A DNA stretch of 64,000 bases from Noviluteimonas gilva (lineage in GTDB: Bacteria > Pseudomonadota > Gammaproteobacteria > Xanthomonadales > Xanthomonadaceae): assembly GCF_009740395.1 (NCBI RefSeq), contig NZ_WOXT01000001.1, positions 1,174,464 to 1,238,463 of the forward strand, given 5' to 3'. The notes under the pieces were generated by a model. It was not told the origin of the DNA, did no database searches, and saw only the letters and a program-made list of their open reading frames with translations. Shown piece after piece: positions 54,156-62,811 of this stretch (its first letter is position 1; every line of letters begins with the position of its first letter). The translations under genes were made by a program, and so were the position numbers.

Positions 54156-55781
54156 TCAGAGGTTCTGGTAATTCGGCCCCGAACCGCCTTCCGGCGTGAC
54201 CCACGTGATGATCTCGTACGGATCCTTGATGTCGCACGTCTTGCAGTGCACGCAGTTCGCGGCATTGATCTGCAGGCGCTTGCCGGTGTTCGCGGGACCG
54301 TCGGGATCGTCGACGATTTCGTAAACACCAGCCGGGCAGAAGCGCGTGCACGGATTGTCGTACTCGGCCGCGCAACGCGTGACGCACACGGTGGGATCGT
54401 GCACGACCAGGTGCACGGGCTGGTCTTCGTCGTGTTCGGTGGCCGCGAAGTACACGCCGGCGAGGCGATCGCGCGGCGCGAGTTCGCGCGCGATGTAATC
54501 GACCTTGCTCGCCTCGTGCGTGCCGACCTTGTCGATGGAACTCCAGTCCGCCTTGTTCTTCAGCGTCCACGGCGACAGACCGAAGGTCACCGTTTCCCAT
54601 GCGGCGTTGAGCAGCCCGAACCACAGGCCCTTCTTGAAGGCGGGCTTGATGTTGCGCACCTTGCGCAATTCGGCCATCACCGCCGAGCCGCGCAGCTTCG
54701 CATCGAAGCCCGTGGACGACAGTTGCGAGGCGTGCAGATGTTCGGCGGCGAGCATCGCCGAGCGGATCGCCTGGTGCGTGCCCTTGATCTTGGGCACGTT
54801 GAGCGTGCCCGCGGTGTCGCCGATCAGCAGCGCGCCCGGCATTTCGCACTTGGGCAGCGACTGGTAACCACCGGTGACGATCGCGCGCGCGCCGGCCGAG
54901 ACGATGGTGCCGCCTTCGAGCAGCGATTTGACCGACGGATGGTTCTTCCATTGCTGGAAGGCTTCCCACGGCTTGTATTGCGGATCCTTGTAGTCGAGCC
55001 CGCTGATGTACCCCAGCGCGATGCGGCCCTTGTCCAGGTGATACAGGAACGAACCACCGTAGATGTCGGTGGGCAGCGGCCAGCCGAGCGAATGCACGAC
55101 CTTGCCCGGGCTCGTGCGTTCTTCCGGCACCTGCCACAGTTCCTTGATGCCGATCGAATAGCCCTGCGGATCGCAGTCGGCGGTGAGGTCGAATCGCTTG
55201 AGCAAACGCTTCGTCAGGTGCCCGCGTGCGCCTTCGGCGAGCACGGTGACCTTCGCGCGGATGTCGATGCCCTGCGTGAAGCCGGGTTTGTGCGTGCCGT
55301 CCTTCGCCACGCCCATGTCGCCGATGCGCACGCCGGCGACGCGGCCGTCTTCGTCGTGCAAGGTTTCGCTCGCGGCGAAACCGGGATAGATCTCCACGCC
55401 GAGCGCTTCGGCCTGCGGCGCGAGCCACGCGCACAACGCACCGAGGCTGACGATGAAGTTGCCCTTGTTGTGCATCTGCGGCGGCACGATGGGCGTCTTG
55501 ATCGACGAGGTCTTCGTCATCAGCAGGAATTCGTCGTGCGTCACGGGCACGCAGATCGGCGGCGGGTTGTCGCGCCAACCGGGGAGCAGGGCATCCAGCG
55601 GCTGCGGCTCGATCACCGCGCCGGACAGGATGTGCGCCCCGATGGTCGAGGCCTTCTCGATCACGCACACGGTGGTGTCGGGGCTGAGCTGCTTGAGCCG
55701 GATCGCGCAGGCCAGGCCGGCGGGACCGGCGCCCACGACGACGACGTCGTACTCCATTACGTCGCGTTCGGTGTCAGTCAT
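54156..55781 (-). CDS. Electron transfer flavoprotein-ubiquinone oxidoreductase
   Basis: The 541-residue protein has the FAD Rossmann start VVVVGAGPAGLACAIRLK, a central ubiquinone-binding part with LGWPLPTDIYGG and FLYHLDKGRIALGY, and a C-terminal 4Fe-4S domain with CTRFCPAGVYE and NCVHCKTCDIKDP. It passes electrons from ETF to ubiquinone at the membrane and so completes the pathway begun by etfAB at 46-48 kb. The length is normal for bacterial ETF-QO. Confidence 0.95.
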   Translation of the reverse strand: MTDTERDVMEYDVVVVGAGPAGLACAIRLKQLSPDTTVCVIEKASTIGAHILSGAVIEPQPLDALLPGWRDNPPPICVPVTHDEFLLMTKTSSIKTPIVPPQMHNKGNFIVSLGALCAWLAPQAEALGVEIYPGFAASETLHDEDGRVAGVRIGDMGVAKDGTHKPGFTQGIDIRAKVTVLAEGARGHLTKRLLKRFDLTADCDPQGYSIGIKELWQVPEERTSPGKVVHSLGWPLPTDIYGGSFLYHLDKGRIALGYISGLDYKDPQYKPWEAFQQWKNHPSVKSLLEGGTIVSAGARAIVTGGYQSLPKCEMPGALLIGDTAGTLNVPKIKGTHQAIRSAMLAAEHLHASQLSSTGFDAKLRGSAVMAELRKVRNIKPAFKKGLWFGLLNAAWETVTFGLSPWTLKNKADWSSIDKVGTHEASKVDYIARELAPRDRLAGVYFAATEHDEDQPVHLVVHDPTVCVTRCAAEYDNPCTRFCPAGVYEIVDDPDGPANTGKRLQINAANCVHCKTCDIKDPYEIITWVTPEGGSGPNYQNL

Positions 55782-55816
55782 GTAACCCTCCGGTCGATGG
55801 CGCCATTCTAAGGCGC

Positions 55817-56398
55817 ATGACGGCGCAGGCGATCCAATTGGCGGGGGCGAGCGTGACGTTCGACCCCGCGTGGCTGGGCGAAAACGAGGCGTGGGCCCTG
55901 TTCGAAGCGTTGTACGCGGCCCTGCCGTGGGAACGGCACCGCATCAAGGTCTACGGCCGTGCGATCGACGCGCCGCGGCTCAGTTGCTGGATCGGCGACG
56001 CGGCCTACAAGTATTCGGGGACGGTGTTCGAACCGCACCCCTGGCCGGCCGCGCTGGCGCCGGTGCGCGAGCGACTGGCGCGCGAACTGCAGGGCGACTT
56101 CAACAGCGTGCTCGCCAACCTCTACCGCAATGGCGCCGACCGACTGGGCTTCCATCGCGACAGCGAACCCGAACTGGGGCCCGAGCCGCTGATCGCGTCG
56201 GTGAGCCTGGGGGCGACGCGGCGCTTCCGGTTCCGCGCACGGCAAGGGGAGGGCACGCTCGGACTGGAGCTCTCGCACGGCAGCCTGCTGGTGATGTCGG
56301 GTGCCACGCAACGCAATTGGTTGCATGCGGTGCCGCCGACCGCGCGCACGGTGGGGCCGCGCATCAACCTGACGTTCCGGCATGTAGCGCCGCGATGA
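55817..56398 (+). CDS. AlkB-like Fe(II)/2-oxoglutarate dioxygenase
   Basis: The 193-residue protein has the iron ligands in GFHRDSEPELG (His113, Asp115), the third ligand His170 in NWLHAVP, and the 2-oxoglutarate-binding Arg in RINLTFR near the end. YGRAIDAPRLSCWIG near residue 46 matches the nucleotide-recognition lid region of AlkB-type DNA repair enzymes. Members demethylate alkylated bases. It is divergent from the ETF-QO gene (35-bp gap) and converges on rimI. Confidence 0.88.
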   Translation: MTAQAIQLAGASVTFDPAWLGENEAWALFEALYAALPWERHRIKVYGRAIDAPRLSCWIGDAAYKYSGTVFEPHPWPAALAPVRERLARELQGDFNSVLANLYRNGADRLGFHRDSEPELGPEPLIASVSLGATRRFRFRARQGEGTLGLELSHGSLLVMSGATQRNWLHAVPPTARTVGPRINLTFRHVAPR

Positions 56399-56404
56399 CG
56401 CGGG

Positions 56405-56890
56405 TCAATCTTCGTCGGCGAGCAACTCGAGCGCCATGACCAGCGCATCTTCGCGCCCATCTTTCGCCGGGTAATAGCGCGGGCGGCGGCCGATCTCGTT
56501 GAAGCCTTCGTCGTGGTAGAGCGCGATCGCCGGTGCATTCGACGGACGCACTTCGAGGAACACGCGCTGCGCGCCGCGACCGCGCGCGAGTTGCAGGATC
56601 GCGCGCAACAAGCGGCGACCATGGCCGCGGCCCTGGACTTCCGGCGCGGTGCAGACGTTGAGCACGTGCGCTTCGCCCGCGGCGACGCTCAGCACCGCAT
56701 AGCCGATGATGTCCGCGTCCTGCACGAGTACCCAAGCCGGATGATTGGCGAGCAGGCAATCGCGGAACACGCCTTGCGTCCACGGGAACGGGTAGGCGCG
56801 TTGTTCGATCGCCATGACCTCGGGCAGGTCGGCTTCGCGCATCGGGCGCAGCGACGCATGCGGCAGGCTGTCGGCGGCGAGCGCGCTCAT
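56405..56890 (-). CDS. rimI: Ribosomal protein S18 alanine N-acetyltransferase
   Basis: From ATG 56890 the protein has 161 residues with the RimI motifs: IEQRAYPFPWTQGVFRDCL near residue 30, AHVLNVCTAPEVQGRGHGRR (acetyl-CoA loop) and FLEVRPSNAPAIALYHDEGF. It acetylates the N-terminus of ribosomal protein S18 in model organisms. The ATG overlaps the stop codon of the upstream 83-residue gene by 4 nt. E. coli shows the same overlap with holD. Confidence 0.9.
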   Translation of the reverse strand: MSALAADSLPHASLRPMREADLPEVMAIEQRAYPFPWTQGVFRDCLLANHPAWVLVQDADIIGYAVLSVAAGEAHVLNVCTAPEVQGRGHGRRLLRAILQLARGRGAQRVFLEVRPSNAPAIALYHDEGFNEIGRRPRYYPAKDGREDALVMALELLADED

Positions 56891-57138
56891 CGGCGTGCGG
56901 CCTTGCGCAACGCGCGCAACTGCGGCCACAACGCGCGCTTGGCGGCGGGCGTGCGCAACTGCGCGAGCGGCGGGAGTTTCGGCAGCGCCGCCAGGTCGGT
57001 CTTCGCTGCGCGCGCGATGGCCTGCGTCAACGGCGTGTCTTCGATCGCGTCGGCGTTGTGCACGCGGAACACGACGTGGCCGAGCGCGTCGAGCATCTCG
57101 CGCTGGAAGTCGTCCCACGGCGGCGACGCATCGGTCAT
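56887..57138 (-). CDS. Short protein, possible compact DNA polymerase III psi subunit (HolD-like)
   Basis: The 83-residue protein begins MTDASPPWDDFQREMLDALG, reminiscent of the chi-binding N-terminus of HolD, and ends in LRTPAAKRALWPQLRALRKA, which resembles the C-terminal AxxALW-Q pattern of HolD. It is far shorter than E. coli HolD (137 residues), so the central nucleotide-binding-like domain would be missing. Position supports the idea: it directly precedes rimI with ATGA overlap, as holD does in E. coli, and overlaps pssA upstream by 4 nt. The assignment is inference from weak similarity and synteny. Confidence 0.5.
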   Translation of the reverse strand: MTDASPPWDDFQREMLDALGHVVFRVHNADAIEDTPLTQAIARAAKTDLAALPKLPPLAQLRTPAAKRALWPQLRALRKAARR

Positions 57139-57902
57139 GCGGTTTCGCTCACGACCTTGCGCCGACGGAACCACATCGCGGGCCCCGACAACGCGTACAA
57201 CGCCGTCGCTGCGAGCAGCACGCGCGGCGGGTCGATCCACAACGCGATGAGGATGGCGACGGCGACGACGATCGCGGTGAACGGCACGCGTTCGGCGCGC
57301 GCGCCGTGGCCGCTGCCCTTGAAGCTGTTGTAGCGCACGCGGCTGACCATCAGCAGGCCCGCGATCACCGCCACCACGGCGGCGGGGTAACGCAGCTCGG
57401 TGCCGGAGAAGCCGAGGTCGTCGCAGGTCCACACGAAGCTCGCCATCAGGCCCGCGGCCGCGGGACTGGCCAGGCCGATGAACCAACGCTTGTCGACCTG
57501 GCCCACCTGGCTGTTGAAGCGCGCCAGGCGCAAGGCCGCGCAGGCGGCGTAGAGGAACGCGACGAGCCAGCCGACCTTGCCGAAGATCGCGCCGTCGAGC
57601 TTCATCGACGACAGCGCCCAGTGATACATCACCAGCGCCGGCGCCATGCCGAAGCTGACCAGGTCGGCGAGGGAGTCGTACTGCACGCCGAACTCGGTCT
57701 GCGTGTTCGTCATGCGGGCCACGCGGCCGTCGATGCCGTCGAGGATCGCGGCGATGAAGATCGCGATGCAGGCCACCTCGAACTTGCCCTGGGCGGCGGC
57801 GATGATCGCGAAGAACCCCCCGAACAGGCCGCCGGTCGTGAACAGGTTGGGCAACAGGTAGATGCCGCGCGGGCGAGGCCGCGCTGGTTCGATGGGCTCC
57901 AT
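57135..57902 (-). CDS. pssA: CDP-diacylglycerol-serine O-phosphatidyltransferase
   Basis: The 255-residue protein has the CDP-alcohol phosphatidyltransferase motif DGIDGRVARMTNTQTEFG with the following D..AD and seven or eight predicted membrane segments. The N-terminus with RGIYLLPNLFTTGG is typical of the membrane-type phosphatidylserine synthase. It makes phosphatidylserine, the precursor of phosphatidylethanolamine. Its stop codon overlaps the start of the HolD-like gene, so the three genes are co-translated. Confidence 0.92.
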   Translation of the reverse strand: MEPIEPARPRPRGIYLLPNLFTTGGLFGGFFAIIAAAQGKFEVACIAIFIAAILDGIDGRVARMTNTQTEFGVQYDSLADLVSFGMAPALVMYHWALSSMKLDGAIFGKVGWLVAFLYAACAALRLARFNSQVGQVDKRWFIGLASPAAAGLMASFVWTCDDLGFSGTELRYPAAVVAVIAGLLMVSRVRYNSFKGSGHGARAERVPFTAIVVAVAILIALWIDPPRVLLAATALYALSGPAMWFRRRKVVSETA

Positions 57903-57989
57903 GGCCAAAGTGTAGCGCCTGCGACGCAGGTCGCTTGCGCGCCCCCCGTCGCAGTGCTGCAATCGCCCCACTATCCCGGGGGAAGCGCC

Positions 57990-58466
57990 ATGAACCGATC
58001 GACCCGCCTGCTCGTGGGCGCCTGCGCCCTGGTGATGTTCGCGCCTGCCTTCGCCCAGGCCGTCTACACGTGGAAGGACGACAAGGGCGTGACCCACTAT
58101 TCCGATTCGCCGCCGCCGTCGGGTGCGAAGAAGAAGAATGTGCGCACGTCCGCCGATCCGGCGCCTGTCGCCAAGCCCGTCGCCGAAGTGAAGGCGGCCG
58201 ATGCCGCCGACGCCGCGGCCAAGCCCGACAACGCCGCCGAGCAGGCCGCCAAGCAGGCGCAGGCGCAGGCCGCCGCCGAACAGCAGGCAAAGCAGCGCGA
58301 CCAAGCCTGCAAGCAGGCGCAGGCCAACCTCGCTGTGTTGAACAGCCAGGCCGGCGTGTCGGTCGACCGCGACGGCGACGGCAAGGCCGACGCGGTGCTC
58401 GACACCAAGCAGCGCGCGCAGGAAGCCCAGGCCATGCAAGCGGTCGCCTCCGCCAACTGCAACTGA
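57990..58466 (+). CDS. Exported DUF4124-domain protein
   Basis: The 158-residue protein has a signal peptide (cleaved after FAPAFAQ, about residue 23) followed at once by the DUF4124 motif VYTWKDDKGVTHYSDSPPP. The rest is a long Ala/Gln/Lys-rich coiled-coil-like stretch and an EF-hand-like DRDGDGKADAVLD near residue 126. No enzymatic motif is present. The family is found in the periplasm of proteobacteria with no known role. GGGGGA gives the ribosome binding site. Confidence 0.85.
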   Translation: MNRSTRLLVGACALVMFAPAFAQAVYTWKDDKGVTHYSDSPPPSGAKKKNVRTSADPAPVAKPVAEVKAADAADAAAKPDNAAEQAAKQAQAQAAAEQQAKQRDQACKQAQANLAVLNSQAGVSVDRDGDGKADAVLDTKQRAQEAQAMQAVASANCN

Positions 58467-58476
58467 CGCAAGCCGC

Positions 58477-58764
58477 ATGTACCTGCGCGCGGGCTGGGTG
58501 GTGATGGGCCTTGCGATCGTGGCGGGCACCGCGTGGTACGCCGCGCGCGACCCCGCCGAGCCGGCCCGCGAACGCGCCCGCCGCGAGCGCGCCGAACAGG
58601 CCTCCGCGGAAATCGCCGCCGACGCGCAACCGATGCTCTATCGCTGGCGCGACGCGCAGGGCCAGCTGCACGTCACGCAGGAACCGCCCGCGGGCCGCCG
58701 TTACGAACGCGTCCCTCGGGACGTGCCCGCGCGCGCCATCGAAGTCGACGGCAACCGCCCGTAA
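58477..58764 (+). CDS. Small membrane-anchored DUF4124-like protein
   Basis: The 95-residue protein has one N-terminal membrane helix (about residues 4-21), a charged Arg/Glu-rich coiled segment and a short motif LYRWRDAQGQLHVTQEPP that matches the DUF4124 core (YxWxDxxGxxHxT). It follows the larger DUF4124 gene by 10 bp, probably as part of the same transcript. It is likely anchored in the inner membrane with its domain in the periplasm. Confidence 0.78.
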   Translation: MYLRAGWVVMGLAIVAGTAWYAARDPAEPARERARRERAEQASAEIAADAQPMLYRWRDAQGQLHVTQEPPAGRRYERVPRDVPARAIEVDGNRP

Positions 58765-58844
58765 CGCAATCCGCGTGATGCGAGCGGGCCGGCGCGAGGT
58801 CCCGTGGCAGAATGCGGGTCTTTCCGCCGTCCGAAGTCCCCCCG

Positions 58845-60542
58845 ATGCGTCTGTCGCAATTCCATCTCCGCACCGTCAAGGAAACGCCCGCCGACGCCGA
58901 AGTCGTCAGCCACCAGCTGATGCTCCGCGCGGGCATGATCCGCAAGCTCGCCGCCGGCCTGTACACATGGTCGCCGCTCGGCCTGCGCGTGCTGCGCAAG
59001 GTGGAAGGCATCGTGCGCGAGGAAATGAACCGCGCCGGCGCGATCGAATTGCTGATGCCGTCGATCCAGCCGAGGGAATTGTGGGAAGAGACGGGCCGCT
59101 GGGAGAAGTTCGGCGGCCAGCTGCTGAAGATCAGGGATCGCAAGGAAGCCGAGTACTGCTACGGCCCGACGCACGAAGAAGTGATCACGGATTTCGCGCG
59201 CAACGAGCTGTCCAGCTACAAGCAGTTGCCGGTCAATTTCTACCAGATCCAGACGAAGTTCCGCGACGAGATCCGCCCGCGTTTCGGCGTGATGCGTGCG
59301 CGCGAGTTCCTAATGAAGGACGCGTACTCCTTCCACGTCGATGAAGCCTCGCTCGCCGACGAATACCGCAACATGTACGACACCTACGGGCGCATCTTCA
59401 CGCGCCTGGGGCTGAAGTTCCGCGCCGTGTCCGCCGATTCGGGCGCGATCGGCGGCAGCGTCTCGCACGAATTCCAGGTGCTCGCCGAGTCGGGCGAGGA
59501 CGCGATCGCGTTCTCCGATGGTTCGGACTACACCGCGAACATCGAACTCGCCGAAGCATTCCCGCCCGGTCCGCGGCAGGAAGCGGCGGAAGCCTTGCGC
59601 AAGGTGGAGACGCCGACGCAGAAGACATGCGAAGACGTCGCTGCGTTGATGGGCATCGCGCTCGATCGCACGGTGAAGTCGGTTGCGGTGATGGGCGACG
59701 ACGGCTTCGTGCTGGTGCTCGTGCGCGGCGACCACGTCGTCAACGAGGTCAAGCTGCGCAAGCTCGCGGGCCTGGCCGACTATCGCCTCGCGACCGAAGC
59801 GGAAATCACGACGCACCTGGGCGCCGATCCGGGCTTCCTCGGTCCGCTGCAACCGCGCGCCGACATCACCGTCATCGCCGATCGCAGCGTCGCGGCGATG
59901 CACGACTTCGTCGTGGGCGCCAACGAAAACGGCTACCACGTCGCCGGCGTGAACTGGGGGCGCGACCTGCCGGAAGCCGACATCGTGGCCGACGTGCGCA
60001 ACGTCGTCGCGGGCGATCCCTCGCCCGACGGCAAGGGCACGCTGGGCATCGCGCGCGGCATCGAAGTCGGCCACGTGTTCCAGCTCGGTCGCAAGTACGC
60101 CGAAGCCATGCAGTGCACCGTGCTCGACATGGCGGGCAAGGCCGTCGTGCCGTTGATGGGTTGCTACGGCATCGGTGTTTCGCGCATCGTGGCCGCCGCG
60201 ATCGAACAGAACAACGATGCCAACGGCATCCTCTGGCCCGAAGCGATGGCGCCGTGGCAGGTCGCCGTGTGCGTCATCAATCCGAAGAACGACGCGAACG
60301 TCGCCGCCGCCGCCGAAACCCTGCACCGCGAGCTCAACGCGGCGGGCATCGACACGGTGCTCGACGACCGCGGCCTGCGCCCGGGCCAGATGTTCGCCGA
60401 CATCGAGCTGATCGGCGTGCCGCATCGCGTGGTCGTGTCCGAGCGCGGCCTGGCCGCGGGCACGTTCGAGTATCGTGCGCGCACCGCCGCCGATGCCGAG
60501 CAGCTGGACCGCGAGGCCCTGTTCGCACGCTTGCGCACCTGA
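58845..60542 (+). CDS. proS: Prolyl-tRNA synthetase (bacterial type)
   Basis: The 565-residue protein has class II motifs: [21 protein letters not shown] near residue 24, [17 protein letters not shown], motif 2 with [20 protein letters not shown] near residue 136 and motif 3 [13 protein letters not shown] near 440. The insertion domain typical of the bacterial type lies between motifs 2 and 3 (about residues 230-385), and the C-terminal anticodon domain follows. It charges tRNA-Pro. The ATG at 58845 gives the usual [15 protein letters not shown] start. Confidence 0.97.
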   Translation: MRLSQFHLRTVKETPADAEVVSHQLMLRAGMIRKLAAGLYTWSPLGLRVLRKVEGIVREEMNRAGAIELLMPSIQPRELWEETGRWEKFGGQLLKIRDRKEAEYCYGPTHEEVITDFARNELSSYKQLPVNFYQIQTKFRDEIRPRFGVMRAREFLMKDAYSFHVDEASLADEYRNMYDTYGRIFTRLGLKFRAVSADSGAIGGSVSHEFQVLAESGEDAIAFSDGSDYTANIELAEAFPPGPRQEAAEALRKVETPTQKTCEDVAALMGIALDRTVKSVAVMGDDGFVLVLVRGDHVVNEVKLRKLAGLADYRLATEAEITTHLGADPGFLGPLQPRADITVIADRSVAAMHDFVVGANENGYHVAGVNWGRDLPEADIVADVRNVVAGDPSPDGKGTLGIARGIEVGHVFQLGRKYAEAMQCTVLDMAGKAVVPLMGCYGIGVSRIVAAAIEQNNDANGILWPEAMAPWQVAVCVINPKNDANVAAAAETLHRELNAAGIDTVLDDRGLRPGQMFADIELIGVPHRVVVSERGLAAGTFEYRARTAADAEQLDREALFARLRT

Positions 60543-60580
60543 AACCAGATCCTTCCTTCACCTTGCCGAGGAACGCCCCG

Positions 60581-60964
60581 ATGTCCATCGATCTCAACGG
60601 CCTGTCGGCCAAGGAACTCGACGCGCTGATCGCCCAGGCGAAGAAGCGTCGCACCACGCTGAGCAAGCGCAAGCCGATCGCGCTGGTGCGCAAGAAGCTC
60701 ACCGCGCTCGCGCGCGCCGAGGGGTACACGGTGGCCGAACTGTTCGGCGGCGCGGCGGGTTCGGCGCCGGCGAAGAAGGCCCCGACCAGCGCGGCGCCTT
60801 CGTCGCGCAAGTCGACCAAGGGCTACAAGCTGGGGAAGGTCGCGCCGAAGTACCGCAACCCGCAGAACGCCGCCGAAACCTGGGCCGGCCGCGGACAGCA
60901 GCCGAAGTGGATGGCCTCGCAGATCGCCGCGGGCAGGAAGCTCGAAGACTTCCTGATCCGGTAA
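60581..60964 (+). CDS. H-NS family DNA-binding protein
   Basis: The 127-residue protein has an N-terminal oligomerisation helix (LNGLSAKELDALIAQAKKRR), a basic linker and the H-NS C-terminal motif KYRNPQNAAETWAGRGQQPKW, where the AGRGQQP loop contacts the DNA minor groove. The linker contains GSAPAKKAPTSAAPSSRK. It likely silences AT-rich or horizontally acquired genes. It stands between proS and a convergent exporter gene, with 6 bp between the two stop codons. Confidence 0.92.
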   Translation: MSIDLNGLSAKELDALIAQAKKRRTTLSKRKPIALVRKKLTALARAEGYTVAELFGGAAGSAPAKKAPTSAAPSSRKSTKGYKLGKVAPKYRNPQNAAETWAGRGQQPKWMASQIAAGRKLEDFLIR

Positions 60965-60970
60965 ACGACG

Positions 60971-62254
60971 TCAGAGGTTGCGGCGCGCGGAGACCAGCAG
61001 GTTTCCGAACAACAGGCCCGCAACCAGTGCCATCAGCGAATTGAGCACCGCGATCGCCGCGGCGCTGCCTGCATCGACGTTCTGTTGTTGCACCAGGTCG
61101 ATCACGCCGCGCAGCGCGATGCTGCCTGGCACCAGCATGATGATGCCGGGCACGCGCACCAGCGCACCCGGTCGCTGCGAGAGGCGCGCATAAGCGTTGC
61201 CGAGCGCGGAGGTCGCGAGCGCCGCGAGGAACACGCCGCCCACGGCGTCGAACATCTGCCCACCGAAGCGCGCGATGAGATACCCGCCCGCCGCCGACAG
61301 CATCACCACCCAGTAGTCGCGCAAGCCTGCGCGGAACAACACGGCGAAGGCGAACGCGCCGCTGACGAGCGCGACGCCCTCGACCCATTCGGGTTGCGGG
61401 CGCGAGGCGCGGATCTGCGGATGCAGCCCGATGTACTCCGCGAGTTTGAACGCGATGACGGTGCCGATCGTGAGCTTGAGGATCGTCGTGAGCGCGCCGG
61501 CGAATCGCGCCGTGCCGGACACCAGGTGCCGGCTGGTGAGTTCGTTCACCGCGTTGGTGAGCGTCATGCCGGGGAGCAGCACGATGAGGGCGGCGATCGT
61601 GACGGTGTTGAGGTTGAGCGGGCCGACCAGGCTCGCCACCGTGATCGCGACCAGGCCCGCGACGACGCCGGCGATCGCGTCGCTCGCTTCGTTCAAGCGG
61701 ACGCGGCCCTGCGAGGCGAGTTCGAGCATGCCGATCAGCAGGCCGATCAGGCCGGCGGTGCCGATGTCGAGCCAGGGCAGGCGCAACAGGCCCGCGACGG
61801 CCGCCGAGGCCAGGCCGAAACCGAAGACCTGCATCGCGCGCTGTCGCGTCGTCGGCGGTCGCGACAATGCGCGAAGTTGCGCGTGTCCTTCCGCGATGCC
61901 GACGCGGCCGGCCATCACGTCTTCGGCGATGCGATCGGCCTCGCATAACTTGTAGAGGTGCGTGTCTCCGGGCGCCAAACGGATCACTCGCGTCGTATCC
62001 GAGACGCCCGCGGGTCGACGCGGATCGCTGAAGGACAGGATCATGCCCGTGGGGTTCGACCACGGTTCGCAGTCGAGTCCCAGGCGTTGCGCCACCGCGA
62101 CCACCGCGCCTTCCAGGCGTTGCGCGGTCGTGCCGTAGGCATGCAGGTGCTCGGCGACTTCGAGCACGAATTCGATGCGTTCGGCGTAGCCGGCGCTCGC
62201 GGCGTCGGCCGTTGCCGATGCCACCGTCGGAACCAGGGAAGGAGGCGCGCTCAT
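60971..62254 (-). CDS. Threonine/serine exporter (ThrE-type)
   Basis: From ATG 62254 the protein has 427 residues. The N-terminal half has the DUF1212 pattern: FVLEVAEHLHAYGTTAQRLE, SNPTGMILSF and HLYKLCEADRIAEDVMAG, then membrane segments from about residue 125. The C-terminal half contains another set of membrane segments (DUF3815-like). Such fused proteins export threonine and serine. A longer start (62272 or 62290) is possible but adds no recognisable sequence. It is divergent from the Xre/RES operon. Confidence 0.87.
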   Translation of the reverse strand: MSAPPSLVPTVASATADAASAGYAERIEFVLEVAEHLHAYGTTAQRLEGAVVAVAQRLGLDCEPWSNPTGMILSFSDPRRPAGVSDTTRVIRLAPGDTHLYKLCEADRIAEDVMAGRVGIAEGHAQLRALSRPPTTRQRAMQVFGFGLASAAVAGLLRLPWLDIGTAGLIGLLIGMLELASQGRVRLNEASDAIAGVVAGLVAITVASLVGPLNLNTVTIAALIVLLPGMTLTNAVNELTSRHLVSGTARFAGALTTILKLTIGTVIAFKLAEYIGLHPQIRASRPQPEWVEGVALVSGAFAFAVLFRAGLRDYWVVMLSAAGGYLIARFGGQMFDAVGGVFLAALATSALGNAYARLSQRPGALVRVPGIIMLVPGSIALRGVIDLVQQQNVDAGSAAAIAVLNSLMALVAGLLFGNLLVSARRNL

Positions 62255-62333
62255 ATGTTCGAAGCATCGCATGACACTCGCGACACACAAGGCGGCGGCG
62301 AGGGCACTCGGTCATCCATCATCGGACGAATCG

Positions 62334-62362
62334 TTGCATTCCGTCCCGGAATGGATTACAAC
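62334..62362 (+). promoter_or_regulatory. Promoter and operator of the Xre/RES toxin-antitoxin operon
   Basis: A perfect inverted repeat CATTCCG-TCC-CGGAATG (62337-62353) sits between a -35-like TTGCAT (62334-62339) and a -10-like TACAAC (62357-62362, 17-bp spacer). Binding of the Xre antitoxin here would shut its own promoter. The arrangement supports a start codon downstream, at 62390. Confidence 0.7.
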
Positions 62363-62389
62363 GGGATCATCTCCCGCCTGGGACGTGCC

Positions 62390-62806
62390 ATGGCCCAACC
62401 GCTCGAAAAACCGCAGGCACACGCACCGGACCTGTCTTCGGCGCAGTCCGCCGCGGCTGCGCTGCGCACCTTCTTCCGCATCGCCGATGCCTGGGGCCTG
62501 TCCAACGACCAGCAGCGCCAGTTGCTCGACTGCGGCCGCAGCACGTTCTACGAGTGGAAAAGCGGGCGCGTGAAGCGCGGCCTGGACAACGCCACGCTCG
62601 AGCGGATCTCCCACGTCTTCGGCATCTACGCCGCGCTGCAGGTGCTGCTGCCCATTCCCGAACGCGCGCACGCCTGGATCAAGCGCGACAACGCCGCGCC
62701 GCTGTTCGGCGGCAAGTCCGCGCTCGATCGCATGCTCGCCGGGCAGGTGTCGGATCTGTTCGTCGTGCGCCAGTACCTCGACGCGCAACGCGGCGGGTGG
62801 TCCTGA
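62390..62806 (+). CDS. Xre/MbcA/ParS-type antitoxin (DUF2384)
   Basis: From ATG 62390 the protein has 138 residues. The Xre-like HTH region covers about residues 25-70 with AWGLSNDQQRQLLDCGRSTF and EWKSGRVKRG, and the C-terminus has the DUF2384 (ParS/MbcA) signature AAPLFGGKSALDRMLAG followed by VVRQYLDAQRGGW. An earlier ATG at 62351 lies inside the operator and would not be transcribed, so I chose 62390. It pairs with the downstream RES toxin, which it should both neutralise and repress. Confidence 0.88.
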   Translation: MAQPLEKPQAHAPDLSSAQSAAAALRTFFRIADAWGLSNDQQRQLLDCGRSTFYEWKSGRVKRGLDNATLERISHVFGIYAALQVLLPIPERAHAWIKRDNAAPLFGGKSALDRMLAGQVSDLFVVRQYLDAQRGGWS

Positions 62807-62811
62807 CGCAC

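Noticed and set aside
49711-54328. Long antisense frames (1,002 and 840 codons) opposite the two metzincin genes
   Set aside because: Arg/Val/Ala/His-rich shadows; the sense frames have signal peptides, zinc sites and repeats.
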